Positions 63,991 to 64,000 of a DNA stretch of 64,000 bases are shown piece after piece. The stretch is from JAWSVE01 sp050789445 (lineage in GTDB: Bacteria; Pseudomonadota; Gammaproteobacteria; Pseudomonadales; Cellvibrionaceae). A program made the position numbers and the translations under genes. The stretch spans positions 1,240,001 through 1,304,000 of the forward strand of contig JAILXR010000001.1 in NCBI GenBank assembly GCA_050789445.1, in the 5' to 3' direction. Each line of letters starts with the position of its first letter. Within the stretch, counting starts at the first letter, position 1. Below the pieces are notes generated by a model, which saw nothing but the letters and a program-made list of their open reading frames with translations, did not search any database and was not told where the DNA came from.

Positions 63991-64000
63991 AATTTCGCGC

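Noticed and set aside
1..64000. CRISPR arrays, insertion sequences, integrases, rRNA or complete tRNA genes
   Set aside because: None seen on reading: no regularly spaced repeats, no transposase or integrase proteins, no RNA gene signatures.

Overview
The window is chromosomal DNA of a gammaproteobacterium, AT-rich (around 40% G+C by eye). The clearest evidence is gene order. Read on the minus strand, 46889-29919 runs leuB - asd - usg - fimV - truA - trpF - trpB - trpA - folC - dedD - cvpA - purF - metZ. This is the Pseudomonas order, except that trpBA is present and accD is missing from its usual slot before folC. The block 51888-62483 keeps recX - recA - cinA and mutS - fdxA of the same lineage, with three extra genes between cinA and mutS. 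A marine relative of the Pseudomonadales, Oceanospirillales or Cellvibrionales fits; I do not name a genus.

Region 1 (1-23936) is an exopolysaccharide locus. The minus-strand genes from 20697 down to about 13853 form the assembly and export module of the exosortase-associated (XrtA/EpsH) type: initiating phosphoglycosyl transferase, Wza-like export lipoprotein, Wzz-like chain-length protein, CpsD-like tyrosine kinase, beta-barrel protein and ExeA-like ATPase. They continue into two polysaccharide deacetylases, one GT2 and three GT4 glycosyltransferases, and an acyltransferase. A Wzx flippase and a Wzy/O-antigen-ligase-like protein are intermixed with two paralogous secreted beta-propeller-like proteins at the left end. 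A UDP-sugar 6-dehydrogenase (TviB/WbpO type) and a GNAT/FemAB-like protein close the right end. No exosortase and no PEP-CTERM protein is visible. The kinase has lost its P-loop lysine.

Region 2 (24205-29787) holds amtB without glnK, and a moxR - DUF58 - transglutaminase (TgpA) operon. Region 3 (29919-46889) is the housekeeping block: methionine, purine, folate, tryptophan, leucine and aspartate-family synthesis, tRNA pseudouridylation and the polar hub protein FimV. Region 4 (47299-51571) holds a large membrane protein that looks like an M48 peptidase with its zinc site lost, and two secreted spore-coat-U-like proteins with no usher or chaperone beside them. Region 5 (51888-62483) is the DNA-repair block (recX, recA with a LexA-box promoter, cinA, mutS, fdxA), interrupted by an MFS transporter of different base composition, a secreted esterase and a DUF2855 protein. 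Region 6 (62773-64000) holds an LpxR-like outer-membrane lipid A deacylase and a strongly structured multi-hairpin element at the right edge.

The most interesting material is the pair of secreted propellers coupled to the polymer flippase in region 1, a run of apparent pseudoenzymes (the kinase, Usg and the M48-like protein), and the structured non-coding elements at 20698-21412 and 63861-63990.
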